From positions 54,216,960 through 54,280,959 of the forward strand of contig CM057839.1 in NCBI GenBank assembly GCA_030068075.1: a DNA stretch of 64,000 nt, in the 5' to 3' direction. Shown here in pieces: positions 47,996 through 57,835 of this stretch; position 1 is the first letter of the stretch, and the number at the start of each line of letters is the position of its first letter. The DNA comes from Paguma larvata. Its lineage: Eukaryota; Chordata; Mammalia; Carnivora; Viverridae. The position numbers and the translations under genes were made by a program. A model generated the notes under the pieces. The model did no database searches and was not told the origin of the DNA. It saw nothing but the letters and a program-made list of their open reading frames with translations.

Positions 47996-48780
47996 CCCCA
48001 TACAGGTAACAAAACCTAGGGCTTAAAGACACTAGGAACATGCCTGTTATCACTTAGCATCATTAAAGGACATAAAATGACAGGCCTTCTGATGTATACA
48101 CAAAGTACACATCACCTGTCACTCTCGCACAAAGTATCTTAACCCAACTCGAACTAGACAAACTGAAAAGCTAAGCATTCCCAGGTTGGACTGACCTGGA
48201 TTCTTCACTTCCTACAAAGCCTCTGCATTGCTGCTGCTTTTCTTCCACTGATTCCCATGGCTAGTTCACGAAGTCAGGTTTCAGCACAGATGGTACCGCA
48301 AGACCTCTCCCACGATCAGGTGGTCATGCTCACAGCACTGACCACTGCCTGAAAATTCCCTGCTGTTTCAGAGAGCCTGGTGGCCTCCTAGACTGGGGAT
48401 GGCACTTTTGCCACCAGCCTGACCGGTTTCCGGAATTCTGGCTTGCTTTTACCAATCATCGGAGGACACTTCCAACCTTAGCATGTCTCAGCTTCTGGGC
48501 CACATTATGGACTCTAAATCTTTAGGGCAAATTCCAGAGAGCTAAGTCATTGGACTCGCCCTGGGTTCATGTGTGGTAAGACCAGATGAGTCACTGGCTT
48601 GCCTTCAACTTAGTTTTAACCCTTAAGCTTTTAAAAGTGGAATTAATCAAAAAGCAAAGGTCTGGGCAATCATTTTCCACACTTCTCTCGCCAACTCCCA
48701 TTTTAGACCCCTTGGAGTAAAACAAGGGTCTTGTTGACAGGGTTACTTCTGAGTTGCAGAAAGTCTCTCCCCCGTTTTTG
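47996..48780. other. Intergenic, no gene seen
   Basis: Unique-looking sequence between the L2 fragment and the snoRNA-like copy. No feature recognised. Confidence 0.5.
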
Positions 48781-48913
48781 CCCTGTAGTCCCCCATTCAA
48801 TCTTAACTGCCACAACCAGACAGACAGAAAGCGCGAGGACACCTTTTTCTTGCATCTCTAGTGGAAACCTTAGCAGCAGAAGGGAACTGCTCCAGGTCTG
48901 TCAAACAGATGCA
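48781..48913 (-). ncRNA. SNORA31-like H/ACA snoRNA, second copy beyond TPT1
   Basis: On the minus strand this 133-nt segment aligns with the SNORA31 in the last TPT1 intron, including an identical GCGCTTTCTGTCTGTCTG stretch and AGATTGAAT. It keeps the H/ACA plan. The 5' stem TGCATCT pairs perfectly with AGATGCA, while SNORA31 has TGCATCC with GGATGC, so both sides changed together. A hinge AGAAAA fits the H box ANANNA, a 3' stem has GTCC opposite GGAC, and ACA stands three nucleotides from the end. It lies about 780 nt past the TPT1 poly(A) site, so it needs read-through or its own host transcript. It could still be a decayed copy. Confidence 0.6.
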
Positions 48914-49021
48914 TTTCCGGTATTCTACTTCGGACCCCCACCGCCTTTCAGATACAGGCCACAGCAGCTGCATCTTCCTCTGCCCACCAGCTACCCCACA
49001 TTCCATCTACAACTTCTTCTA

Positions 49022-49200
49022 CGGCAGGGGCTGCCAAGCCTTTCTTGTGAAGGGTCACGTGGTGGGGTTAGCATTTGTAGGCCTTGAGGTCTCTGTCATA
49101 CTCTGCTCTCACAGTGAAGAGCCCGTCACTATGTAAGCAAATGAGCATGGCAGCGTTCAAAAACTGGACGAATTTACATTTCATATCCCACCAGCTTTTT
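49022..49200 (+). mobile_element. hAT-like MER remnant
   Basis: 'ggcaggggctgccaagcctt' followed by 'gtgaagggtcacgtggtg', 'ttgtaggccttgaggtctct' and 'aagcaaatgagcatggcagc' parallels the widely dispersed 'ttggcaaactttttctgtaa' hAT-type repeat. It lies between the second snoRNA copy and the TPT1 3' end. Confidence 0.5.
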
Positions 49201-49689
49201 TCTCCCGACCATCTGAAAATATACACCACCACCTCAGAGTCACACACAAAGAGGGGTGAGACCAGCCAGCTTGCCAACCCCATTCCAGGGAGTGTGACAC
49301 AAGCATTCCAGGAGAGGTCTAGATTTCTCTAGAACTTGGCTCTACTTGATTTAGGATAAATAAGATCAGACAAAACTTTGCTTCCAACTGTATTAGTCTC
49401 TTTTTATTCTTTTGGTAATCTCTTCCAGAGTTAACTACTTCCGTTTGCAGGTGATGAAATGTTAAGGAATCCACTTCAAATGTTGGCACAGCTATGATCT
49501 CCCTTTACTTCAACTCAGAATTAAGACTTTGGGTTCTTGTTTTTATATTGCAGTCCCCGAAGTAGTTCTCACTGTAGAAGTGATCTGCAGGCAGTCTTAT
49601 GCTCTCTAGCAGTAGTCTACAACCAGGCTCTAGCTTCTCCAGGACACTACACAGGATGGATTTAAATATGTATTAAACTAAGAGGCATT

Positions 49690-49897
49690 CTCTCAAATGA
49701 GTTTAAATGCATTTTATTTTTAAACAACCTACATGACATGTTTTCTTAAAAACAATGCCTCCGCTCCAAATAAATCAAGGTCAAACGAAGAGCTCAAGAT
49801 GACGTCAGTCCCATTTGTCTAAGTCCTGGTGTTGTGTGGATGAGCAGCAGCCAGTTATGACAACAGGTGATACGTCCAAAGTTAATAGCCAAATTCG
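49690..49897 (-). other. TPT1: TPT1 3'UTR
   Basis: It follows the TAA at 49898-49900. The sequence agrees in order with the human TPT1 3'UTR as I remember it ('gacaacaggtgatacgtcca' on the plus strand, then the GGAGCGGAGGCATTG region). AATAAA is at 49713-49718 and the transcript end is expected near 49690. It is short, about 208 nt. Confidence 0.9.
49713..49718 (-). terminator. TPT1: TPT1 poly(A) signal
   Basis: Canonical AATAAA on the minus strand, about 23 nt before the expected cleavage site at about 49690. Confidence 0.9.
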
Positions 49898-52800
49898 TTA
49901 CTGCGAAAACAAGGAAGCCTGTATTAACACTTTTTTCCAACACGAAAACATTTAACATCTCTAGGCTGTAGATGTATTCCCCTATTCAATCTGGGCTGCC
50001 ACACAGACAGACAGAAAGCGCAGGGATTTTTTCCTTTCGCATCCTAGTGCAAACCACAAGAACAACAGCCAATTGTTCAAGGTCTATCAGTGGATGCAGA
50101 ACCATCCTTACCAACTCAGAGGTAGCACTTTTTCTAAAAGTCTCATTCTGAAGCCAAGTCCCACTCACATATACCCCCTTTGTTCTATCAACAAAAACCT
50201 CAGATATGCCTGGGATATTTTTGTCCACTGTTGCCGCTAATCTTATTTAGTGTGGCCTAAAGTTCATGGTGTTCCTAATTTATATGGAAGCCTCGGAGAG
50301 CTGGGATAATGAAGACTTTCACTTCTGTATTGCCTCCAGCAATTCCTTGCATAGTAGACATTCATTTAATTTTACTAAAGCAGTCTGCGTTAAGGGGTCA
50401 ACAGCCAGCTCTAACTTTATTTACCAAAAGCCAGCAACATCAAGACTTTCGAAGACTAGCTGCCAATTATCGGCAAATCAAAGTGGAAAAGCCATCCGTG
50501 CCGCTCATACATGTGTGGCGAAACACGAAGAGGGTCGCTTCTACGGGGGAAGAGCCACACAGTGCCGTTTCTGAGCTCCAGTTTAGCTAGGATTTAAGCC
50601 GCCTAAAGAAAAGCCTTCTGTAGGCAGAAACTCTTAAGTGCCTTTCTGTGCCATAAAAATCTTTTAGATGTGAAACAGAACCCTTTTAGACTCCCCCCCC
50701 AAAAAAGAAACAAGACCCAGACCTACATTTTAAAAAGTGTTGTAAAACCCGTTCTAACCATCCCAGTGGCAGAAACAAGGAGTCCCACCTGAGACAAGTC
50801 CATTTTTCCATTACTGATTTCAACCCGCTTCCTGATACTTACACATTTCTCCATTTCTAAACCATCCTTAAAGAAGATCATATATGGGGTCACACCATCC
50901 TCACGGTAGTCCAGCAGGGCAACCATGCCGTCCGGATTCATGTTCTCACCAATAAAGAACTCAGGAAGCAAACAACAAACACCCAGAATTAGACCTTTAT
51001 ACAGATTGTATCAAAATACACTACAATGAAACAATCAAAGGAGGATTTAGACCACCACAATTTAAGAGATTTTTACAAGAAAAATACTATTCAAACTTCC
51101 TGTTCACCAAACGAAAACACTAATAAATGACCAAAGGAAGCACAGAGCAATCTAGGAACACTTCAGGCTTTCTGGAAACTTACGCCCTCATCCCCACATA
51201 CACAAATCCAAACTCTGCAACAGCCTGTCTGCAGTGTCAAGCATAGGGAACATACAATGAAAAAGCACATTAAACAGAGAAAATTATCCCATGCCCACAG
51301 ATAGGTGAAAGCTCGAAAACTGAAGAGCCAGGGTTGTAGTGAGTGAGTTTTTTCTTTATGAAGTCTTGTAAGTAAGGGAAAGTCACGGAGTTTCCCAACA
51401 GAACAAGTTAAGAAAGAACTCCAAGGGCAATGACACACTGGACTTGTAAATTAGAAAGAAGACTGGAAGACCACTTAGGAGGTTAACAAGCAATTCCAGA
51501 GAGAGAAATGAAAAAGGTCATCTGGGAAGCAAGTAAGGAGGAGATTCTGGAGCCGGAAGACAAGATCCGAAACACACGTGGCAGCAGGGAAGGCCACTTT
51601 CCACAGGCCAGACGGCTGGAAGTCAATCTCTAACGTATTTAAACTGCTCCAAAGACCCAGGAATAGCCACAATTACATCAAAAGTTCATCAAGTAATTTG
51701 GTGCTCTGGCAGTTAGGACTGTACACCGCTTGGACACAAACATTTAAGGTATTTACCTGGTAGTTTTTGAAATTAGCAAGGATGTGCTTGATTTGTTCTG
51801 CAGCCCCTGTCATAAAAGGTTTTACTCTTTCTGGCCTCTGTTCTTCAAGTTTGCCTTTGATTCTACAACAATATTTTATTAACAAGTTAAGGCACAGAGT
51901 TCTCAGCAAAACAAAATTTTATTCATTAAAGAAACCCAAACTAAAACAAGCAACCACTGAAAAGGGCAACTAGCTGTCACTGGGCAAAACTAACATGGCA
52001 CAATCGAGAACTAGTTGCTCACAAGATGCAAGTTTCAAGACTTCACAATTCTGGATTTCACGTTACTTCCAAAATAGGATTCTAAAAAGCTAAAACCACG
52101 CTGCTCGCTCCAGTATGCTCACACCAGTTTATTTATAGAAAAGCAACTATTCCTATGAGCTCATCCACAGAAAAAGGTTCAGGCCTTTCACAAGAATGCC
52201 TGCTGCTAAGAACCTCAAAGTGAGCATATCCCTAAGCCCCGAGGATTCCAGACGGCAGGTGGGCTGCGCCCGCATCACTTACGATTTCATGTAGTCTTTG
52301 ATGTACTTCTTATAGGCTTCCTTCGTGAAGCTGGTTTCCTGCAAGTGATGGTTCATGACAATATCCACACCAGTGATTACTGTGCTCTCGGTACCTTCGC
52401 CCTCAGGGCCTTCAGCGGAGGCATTTCCACCAATGAGCGAGTCATCAATGTTACCCTCTGTCCTACTGACCATCTACATTAAGGAAAAAATAGTTCAGTT
52501 TCATACATTTTTGACCTTAGCATAAACGCATCCGAAAAATCTATGTCAGCAGCTCACGCTTCCCTTATCGTCCACCACACACTTAGGACTCTTGTTAAAA
52601 ACCACCAAAAACATCGTTATGGAGAAAAAAACTCATGCCCCATGAATTTCCCCGAAACACCCTAACTCAACAAGAATTCTTTGTTGACTGCAACGAAAAT
52701 GGGGTCGTTTACACCCAAGTAGAAGTTTTGTGTTCTTTTCTAGGTTGATGAGCAAGTACGGATACAGCAAATGTTGAAAGGCTTGGAGCTCCCTAACCCG

Positions 52801-53427
52801 AGGCTACCTGTCCCGGACCGCCAGGGAGGAGGATGGGCGCCAAGCCGGCGGACCTATTTCCAGGCTCAGCTCCGCCTCCACTTTTCTAGAAAAACCCGAG
52901 CCCGGAAAAAGCGTCTCCTCCGCCAGGAGGCAGCGAAGAGGATTGCACAACTTCGGGCGGGGGTGCGGCGGAAACCCGAGCCTGCCCGGCCTGGCCTCCC
53001 CCGCGCCGCGGCCCGACCGACTCACCTTCCCCTCCACCTCCAGGCACAGTCCGTCCGCGATCTCCCGGATCTTGTATATGTCGGAGAACATCTCATCATC
53101 TGCTCGGGGACACAGACCCGCGGGTCACGGTGCGCCCGGAGTCTTGGAACCGGCGCCATTTCCCGCGCCGGCCGGCCGCACGCGGCCCCCACCCCTCCCC
53201 AGGCGCTCGAGACCCCGACGCGTTCCCCAGGCGCTCGAGACCCCGACGCGTGCCCCAGGCACCGACCCCTCCTCGCTTCCAGAAAGGCCGCCGGCGTCCT
53301 CCCCTAGGCCCACGACAGCAGGGGCGTCCGTCTCCCCCGCCCCCACCCGCACCCCTGTCCTCTGCGCGCGGCAGTGGGGGCAGTGCAGTCACGACTCACG
53401 GCTGATGAGGTCCCGGTAGATGATCAT
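49898..53427 (-). CDS. TPT1: TPT1, translationally controlled tumour protein (TCTP), complete, 6 exons
   Basis: Five exons encode a 172-residue protein, the usual TCTP length, and the sixth supplies the stop. Coding parts: 53400-53427, 53026-53099, 52283-52473, 51757-51862, 50843-50959 and TAA 49898-49900. All introns are GT-AG. The protein starts [19 protein letters not shown] and ends [10 protein letters not shown] see no difference from the human protein as I remember it. TCTP is an abundant cytosolic and nuclear protein that binds calcium, tubulin and Bcl-2 relatives and acts in growth, survival and IgE-dependent histamine release. The central [14 protein letters not shown] loop is the classic TCTP signature and includes known Plk1-site serines. 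The final Cys172 is the dimerisation cysteine. Regulation is mainly translational through a 5'TOP start. The gene lies opposite in strand to GTF2F2 and hosts SNORA31. Confidence 0.98.
49970..50098 (-). ncRNA. SNORA31: SNORA31, H/ACA box snoRNA in last TPT1 intron
   Basis: It has a 129-nt H/ACA structure. The 5' hairpin is closed by TGCATCC with GGATGC, the hinge AAAGGA fits box H, the 3' hairpin is closed by TCCCT with AGGGGA, and ACA (49973-49975) stands three nucleotides from the 3' end. The sequence agrees with human SNORA31 as I recall it and its position 70 nt before exon 6 of TPT1 is the same. H/ACA RNAs guide pseudouridylation with dyskerin. SNORA31 is assigned to rRNA uridines. It is released from the spliced intron, so its expression follows the strong TPT1 promoter. 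Confidence 0.9.
50843..50959 (-). other. TPT1: TPT1 exon 5 (residues 134-172)
   Basis: Exactly 39 codons, [12 protein letters not shown] to EMEKC, then donor GTAAGT. There is no stop in this exon. The stop codon is in exon 6. It encodes the final beta strands including the second TCTP signature. 117 bp. Confidence 0.96.
51757..51862 (-). other. TPT1: TPT1 exon 4 (residues 98-133)
   Basis: The acceptor TGTTGTAG precedes A ATC AAA GGC. It encodes the second helix of the hairpin ([29 protein letters not shown]), the region tied to microtubule and calcium binding. The donor is GTAAAT. 106 bp. Confidence 0.96.
52283..52473 (-). other. TPT1: TPT1 exon 3 (residues 35-98)
   Basis: It begins with ATG (Met35) straight after the acceptor. 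It encodes the flexible acidic loop with the TCTP signature, and the first helix of the helical hairpin ([16 protein letters not shown]). The donor is GTAAGT. 191 bp. Confidence 0.96.
53026..53099 (-). other. TPT1: TPT1 exon 2 (residues 10-34)
   Basis: It begins after CAG (53100-53102), completes His10, encodes [16 protein letters not shown] and on to VEGK, then donor GTGAG at 53025. 74 bp. Confidence 0.95.
53197..53252. repeat. 28-bp tandem duplication in TPT1 intron 1
   Basis: Two units of 28 bp (53197-53224 and 53225-53252), each starting CCCCAGGCGCTCGAGACCCC, differ at one base. A further CCCCAGGC follows. It contains several CpG sites. Confidence 0.93.
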
Positions 53428-53541
53428 GACGGCGGCCGGAGAGAGACGTCGGCGGCGCTAGCTTAACAGGAGCCGGGAGCTCTGAGCGAGCGCGGTGCAG
53501 CCGGAGCGGCACTCGGGGGGAGGGGGGAGCGGGCGGAAAAG
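53400..53541 (-). other. TPT1: TPT1 exon 1 (5'UTR and codons 1-9)
   Basis: The start ATG is at 53425-53427 in a favourable context (GCCGTCATGA). The 5'UTR is about 114 nt and GC-rich. Nine codons plus one base (MIIYRDLIS, then the C of His10) precede the donor GTGAGT at 53399. Confidence 0.93.
53541..53541 (-). promoter_or_regulatory. TPT1: TPT1 transcription start with 5'TOP motif (predicted)
   Basis: The sequence CTTTTCCGCCC starts about 30 bp after the TATA box. A C followed by a pyrimidine run is the terminal oligopyrimidine motif that places TPT1 under mTOR/LARP1 translational control, as established for TPT1. The exact base is inferred. Confidence 0.7.
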
Positions 53542-53562
53542 GCCGACTCAGCCGCTCCCCAA

Positions 53563-53571
53563 CCTCATATA
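53563..53571 (-). promoter_or_regulatory. TPT1: TPT1 TATA box
   Basis: TATATGAGG on the minus strand, about 30 bp upstream of the TOP start. Confidence 0.75.
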
Positions 53572-53586
53572 GAGGGCACGTCCCCC

Positions 53587-53594
53587 TACGTCAT
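53587..53594. promoter_or_regulatory. TPT1: CRE-like site, TPT1 promoter
   Basis: TACGTCAT, a near-match to the CRE half-palindrome, lies about 50 bp upstream of the predicted start. A second (GTGACGTGG) lies at 53627-53635. TPT1 is known to respond to cAMP/CREB through promoter CREs. Confidence 0.55.
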
Positions 53595-53608
53595 CGCCCG
53601 CTGCGCCT

Positions 53609-53616
53609 CCGGAAGC
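53609..53616 (+). promoter_or_regulatory. TPT1: ETS-like site, TPT1 promoter
   Basis: CCGGAAGC, the ETS/GABP core, between the two CRE-like sites, a common arrangement in divergent CpG promoters. Confidence 0.45.
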
Positions 53617-53639
53617 GCCGCAAGCGGTGACGTGGCACG

Positions 53640-53861
53640 CAGAGCCGCGCTGGGGGTGGAGCCAAGGCGCAGGCCGGGGAGGGGAGGCGAGCATCCGGGG
53701 ACTTGTCCTTGGTACACAATGCCGCGTTTCGGCGCTCTTGTGATGGGGGAGGGTAGCTCCGGAGGGAGGGGGAAGGGGCTTCCGACCCCAAGTAGGGAAA
53801 GCGGGGCTTAGGGCCCTGCCCCTACCTACCCCGCCGGGCTGTACTGGGAGGTGGGGCCCAG
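53640..53861 (+). other. Candidate first exon of a divergent antisense RNA (TPT1-AS1 position)
   Basis: In human the lncRNA TPT1-AS1 starts head-to-head with TPT1. Here the plus strand leaving the CpG island reaches CCCAG|GTGAGG at 53861/53862, a strong donor. No transcript evidence exists in the sequence, and the start is a guess. Confidence 0.25.
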
Positions 53862-55261
53862 GTGAGGCATAGATGAAATCTCTTCAAGCTTCCGCCTTCC
53901 GCCTTTCCCCGCGCAGCTGCCACCCTTTTCTGGGAACCAAAATGCCAACGGTTGTAGAGTAGTTCGCCCCGGTGGGTCGGGGCCGGGGGGCACCGCGAAG
54001 GTGCCCACGAGGATGAGGGCAGAGGACGGATTTTTGGCCTCCTTCCGGGTTCTCGGAAGGCCTCGGGGAACTCTTTAGCATTTGGCCCACGCGCTGCCCC
54101 AGCTCTAGTTTCGGGCGCCTTCGTGGGGCAAGACTGAGTCCGAGTGGTGGGCTCTCCAGGTCGTCCCGCCAGCCCTCGGATCCGTCGTAGGGGGCTGAAG
54201 GTCTGTGGGAAGGAAGGAAGGTGTGGGAGTTTGCATGATGGGGGTTTCCCAACTCCCAGTTGGGTTCCGTGATCGAAAGCTTGCGGATTCCTGAGGCAGA
54301 CCGCTGGAGAACTTTCCCTTTCTGTTTTGCACCAGGTCTTGAATTTTGTCCTCGGTTTGAAAAAAGGAATATATTGTCACTTTAAGATGACGTCGAAACT
54401 GTATCCTAGATGCTAGAGAGTTGAAAATTAGGAAGTTTCCCACCTGCTCAAATGCTATTTGGACTTTATACCCAATGATTAGGTATAAAGCAAAATAAAC
54501 TCCCAGGGAAACTATTTCTCTCTTTGCGTGAAACCTGAGAGCTTGCTTCGTTCCACAGGTACTTTTCTGCTCTGCGGGGGTCCCTAGCACCGGCTTGTGT
54601 ACGGACGTCCCAATTGTAAACAGGTTAAAACCAGCCCTATCCTTGCAGAGATTTTTGTTCCAGTAAATCACATAATCAGGCAATTATATTAACTTTTTTC
54701 TCCCCTAAATCCAGTAATACAGCATTCTGCACGGTAAGAGAGAGCAACTCTTGGGAAAGAGCAGAGCACAGGACAGTAAATTGAACGAGAAAAGAGCCAG
54801 GAAATTATATTCCCGGGGAAGTGCAGTCCAGGGCTGGACAGCCCAGAAGACCCTGGGCAACTGGGAGGAAACGAACTAAAAAAATGGCATGAAGGCGATT
54901 TGAAAACAAATGGCCTTCTGACAGATGGTCTCTGGGGGATCTTTCAAACCTCTGAATTATTTCTAGGGTGTTAGGAGTGGAACACCTTATCCCAGGAGTA
55001 TCATAGATTATTTTCCTCAGTATTTTAAGTTATTTAGAAATAGTCCCATTTGCTGATACAGTACCCCTAAACTACTCCCTCCATGTTCAATTTAAAACAT
55101 TTTTTCAAGTTTTATAAAAGCCACAGGGAAAGAGTACTGAAGTTGAAGGACTTTAGGTTGAAATCTTGGCTTTATCTGTTACTAGTCCTGCCGCCTTGGG
55201 AAAGCCAGGTTCCCTAAGACTAAGCATAGAACGGAATTTTTTGTGAGTTGAAAGGTTTTGT
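53862..55261. other. Upstream of TPT1, no coding gene seen
   Basis: GC content falls gradually to about 54300, then AT-rich DNA. A 192-codon minus-strand frame at 54105-54683 has no recognised domain and no conserved start. Contains no SINE. Confidence 0.5.
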
Positions 55262-55472
55262 GGGGGCGCCTGGGTGGCTCAGTTGGTTCCGCTTCAGACT
55301 TTGGCACAGGTCATGATCTCACTGAGTCCAAGCCCCACATCCCGCTCTGCGCTGACAGCTTAGAGCCTGGAGCCCACTTGGGATTCTGTGCCCCCCCCCC
55401 CACCTCCTCTTTCTGCCCCTCCCATGCTCACACTCGGTCACTCTCTCAAAAATAAAAAAACATTAAAAAATT
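55262..55472 (+). mobile_element. CAN-SINE, full length
   Basis: 'gggggcgcctgggtggctca' head, a C10 run inside the CT-rich body (55391-55400) and an AAAAATAAAAAAACATTAAA tail. First SINE upstream of TPT1. Confidence 0.93.
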
Positions 55473-56560
55473 AAAGAAAGATTTTAGGGATATTAAATAA
55501 GAAAATGAAAGGAGCCTGGTGTCCTCAATAGGTTGTCAATAAATATTGGTTGAATTTGGCTGCATAATTCTTCCCAGATTTTATTACTTTACAAAATATT
55601 CTGAAACTATTCCATTACCCCTCTAATTATGTCATTTGGAAATATTTTAGGGATTTAGTTGTATCAAAGACGTTCTTTTATTTAATCATAACACTAATTG
55701 CAGATTACCGAAAGAATTCAACTTGTGTCATGAGGTTTCTAACTCAGCTTAATGTGTGATAACGCATGGTAATTCAGGGACTGGAAACCCTAAAAAAAAA
55801 TCTTAGGAAAATCTGGTTTGAAATTTAGGATATTTTGTAAATTCCATCCTGTCGACTGAAAAACTCTGTGTCGTACCTTGAAAATGCTTACTTAGAACAC
55901 CAGTAATGTAAATTGGGAAAATTAGTCACTAATTGTAAGCCACTGACAAGTTGGAAGGATTTGGACTTTAACCAGCTAGGTAGCTTTTACTTTGGCATCA
56001 TTTGAAATCTTTCGTAATATTTTATTTCTTACAATATTTATTCAGGGACCTCTAACACATGTCTAAGATGGTCTAAATTTTACAGCTGAATAGGACACGG
56101 TATCTCTTGCAGTTAAAGAGGTCTCAAAGACAACGTCTTCTGGCCTTTTCACACAAGTTCTCACATGTGCACTTCACGAGAGTCCACCCATTTTAATCTG
56201 TTCAGGATTGACTACGATAGCTTCCACGTAAGGGGTTATTTGTTCTCTCACGTACAAGGACTTTCAGGGATATGCAGTTCCGACGATGTGGTGGCTTCAT
56301 GGGCATGAGTGGCCTAGGAGCTTCTTTCTCCACCACCTACATGGTCTCCAACCGATGCTGGAACTCCAGCCATCACATCCGCCTTGCAGGCTGCTAGGAA
56401 AGGGGAGGCCAAAAGAGATACGTTCCAGCTGTGTGTTTCCCTTCTAAGGAGCTCTTCCGGAAGTCCTGAAAGGGATTTTCTCTGCCTCCGGTTTGACCTC
56501 AACTGGCTTTCTAGCTTTCTAGCTTACTAGTTGGGTTCTTTTGGCTGGTCTCTTGGCTCA
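55473..56560. other. No gene seen
   Basis: AT-rich DNA. 56080-56240 resembles an ancient MIR- or L2-like stretch without certain assignment. A 62-codon frame at 56314-56502 is not supported. Confidence 0.45.
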
Positions 56561-56960
56561 GATGGAAGATCCTGAGGGCAAAGCATCCCCAATGGAATCA
56601 AAACTACCCCCTCAAGCGATGAGGACCACCCTGATCCCATAAGATACCACCCATGATTGACTCCAAAACAATGATGGATTTGACCTTAACTGCTCACCTG
56701 CATTTACCCACTCACCTTTGCCCCACATTTTCCTTACATAAATCCGGAAGTATTTTCAGCCCTTGGGAGATGGTCTTTGAGACCCTAGTCCTCCATCTTC
56801 TTGGTGGACTTCTTGGCGGAGGCTTCTCGGCCTCATTGAAATAAATTTTTCGCTTGTTTCATTGCCACTCATCTTTCTGCCCTTGGATTCTGTCAGCAGT
56901 GAGTGGCCGAACCTGGTCTGTTTGGGACGCCAGGAGCCAGGTGCCCCTGTGCCCCTGTGC
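56560..56960 (+). mobile_element. Possible LTR (unassigned)
   Basis: A CAT-rich U3-like segment, AATAAA at about 56839 and then a U5-like stretch 'cgcttgtttcattgccactc', 'tctgtcagcagtgagtggcc', as in many ERV LTRs. No internal region follows. Repeat family not known to me. Confidence 0.4.
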
Positions 56961-57594
56961 CTGGGCTACAATCCCACCGAACAATTACATGGACGCATCT
57001 AGTTGCAGTGAGGGCCACAAACTGTAGTCTTCCAGCTCATGGACACTGGCTCATTGCCACCTAAATAAAATCAGGATTTTGTTATTAAGGAAGAATGCAG
57101 GCAGCTAATAGTCCGTTCTGTACTCACAGTGCAAAGGGTCTGGTTCTCAGTTTAGTGGTGTTCACTTTACTCACTGGGGATCATGTTCAGGGAAATTAAT
57201 TGATATTTACCAAACTCATATGTGATTGATTTACAAAACAAGAATACCGTTAATGTAGAATGAGAAATTCCTAGCTGGTCACATGCAGTGTAGACAGTCA
57301 AGTTACAGAAAAAGGAATTTCCTTAATAGGGAATGAGGCAGGGAGGTAGGAGTGCAGTTTGTGATTGTGACAGAAGGTGATTTAGGGATGAGCCAGGTGG
57401 ACTATTCCTGGTGCGTGGTCTGAACCCCTTCATTCTGAGATCCGTTAATGAATTCTCTTGCTCCTTTTACCTAGACTCTTTGTACTCTGCTAACAAATCA
57501 TTACCTTAGTCAAGTTACAAGGCAAATTCTTTCCTTTAGAGCAGAGCTGTTGGAAGAGTTTACTCCGATAATGGGAACCTTCTGTATCTGCTCT
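56961..57594. other. No gene seen
   Basis: No coding, RNA or named repeat sequence recognised. Confidence 0.5.
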
Positions 57595-57745
57595 AATACG
57601 GTAGCCAGTAGGCCACAAGTGGCTACTGAGTACCCAAAATGGGGCTAGTGTAGCACTCGAACTGAGTATTTACTTCTATTTTGTTGTAATTAATTTAAAT
57701 TTAAATATCCATGGCTAGTAATTTTATTGGACAGCAGAGCCCTAT
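57595..57745. mobile_element. hAT-like MER remnant with complementary ends
   Basis: 'ctaatacggtagccagtagg', 'ccacaagtggctactgagta' and 'aattttattggacagcagag' match a dispersed short hAT-type repeat. Its 'tagccac.ggctac' ends are complementary. Confidence 0.55.
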
Positions 57746-57835
57746 AATGTAAACTCTGTGTATGGGGGGCTTTGTTTTGTTAAATACTGTACCTCAGGAG
57801 TCAGAACGGGACCTGACTCAATCATTGGTTTTTGT

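Larger units (their letters stand above)
49690..49900 (-). other. TPT1: TPT1 exon 6 (stop codon and 3'UTR)
   Basis: The acceptor TTTCGCAG ends at 49901. The exon starts with TAA as its first three bases, so it contributes no amino acid. Confidence 0.93.
52840..53830. promoter_or_regulatory. TPT1: TPT1 promoter CpG island
   Basis: Dense CG dinucleotides from intron 2 across exons 2 and 1, and about 300 bp upstream. Long frames on both strands here (up to 178 codons at 52771-53307, plus) arise from GC content and overlap TPT1 exons. They are not considered genes. Confidence 0.85.

Noticed and set aside
47544..48026. 160-codon plus-strand frame
   Set aside because: It lies largely within an L2 LINE fragment and is read in a frame unrelated to L2 protein.
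52771..53307. 178-codon plus-strand frame over TPT1 exon 2 and introns
   Set aside because: It is antisense to TPT1 within the CpG island, and its composition is explained by GC content.
54105..54683. 192-codon minus-strand frame upstream of TPT1
   Set aside because: No recognisable domain, no promoter or splice support, and it overlaps other random frames.
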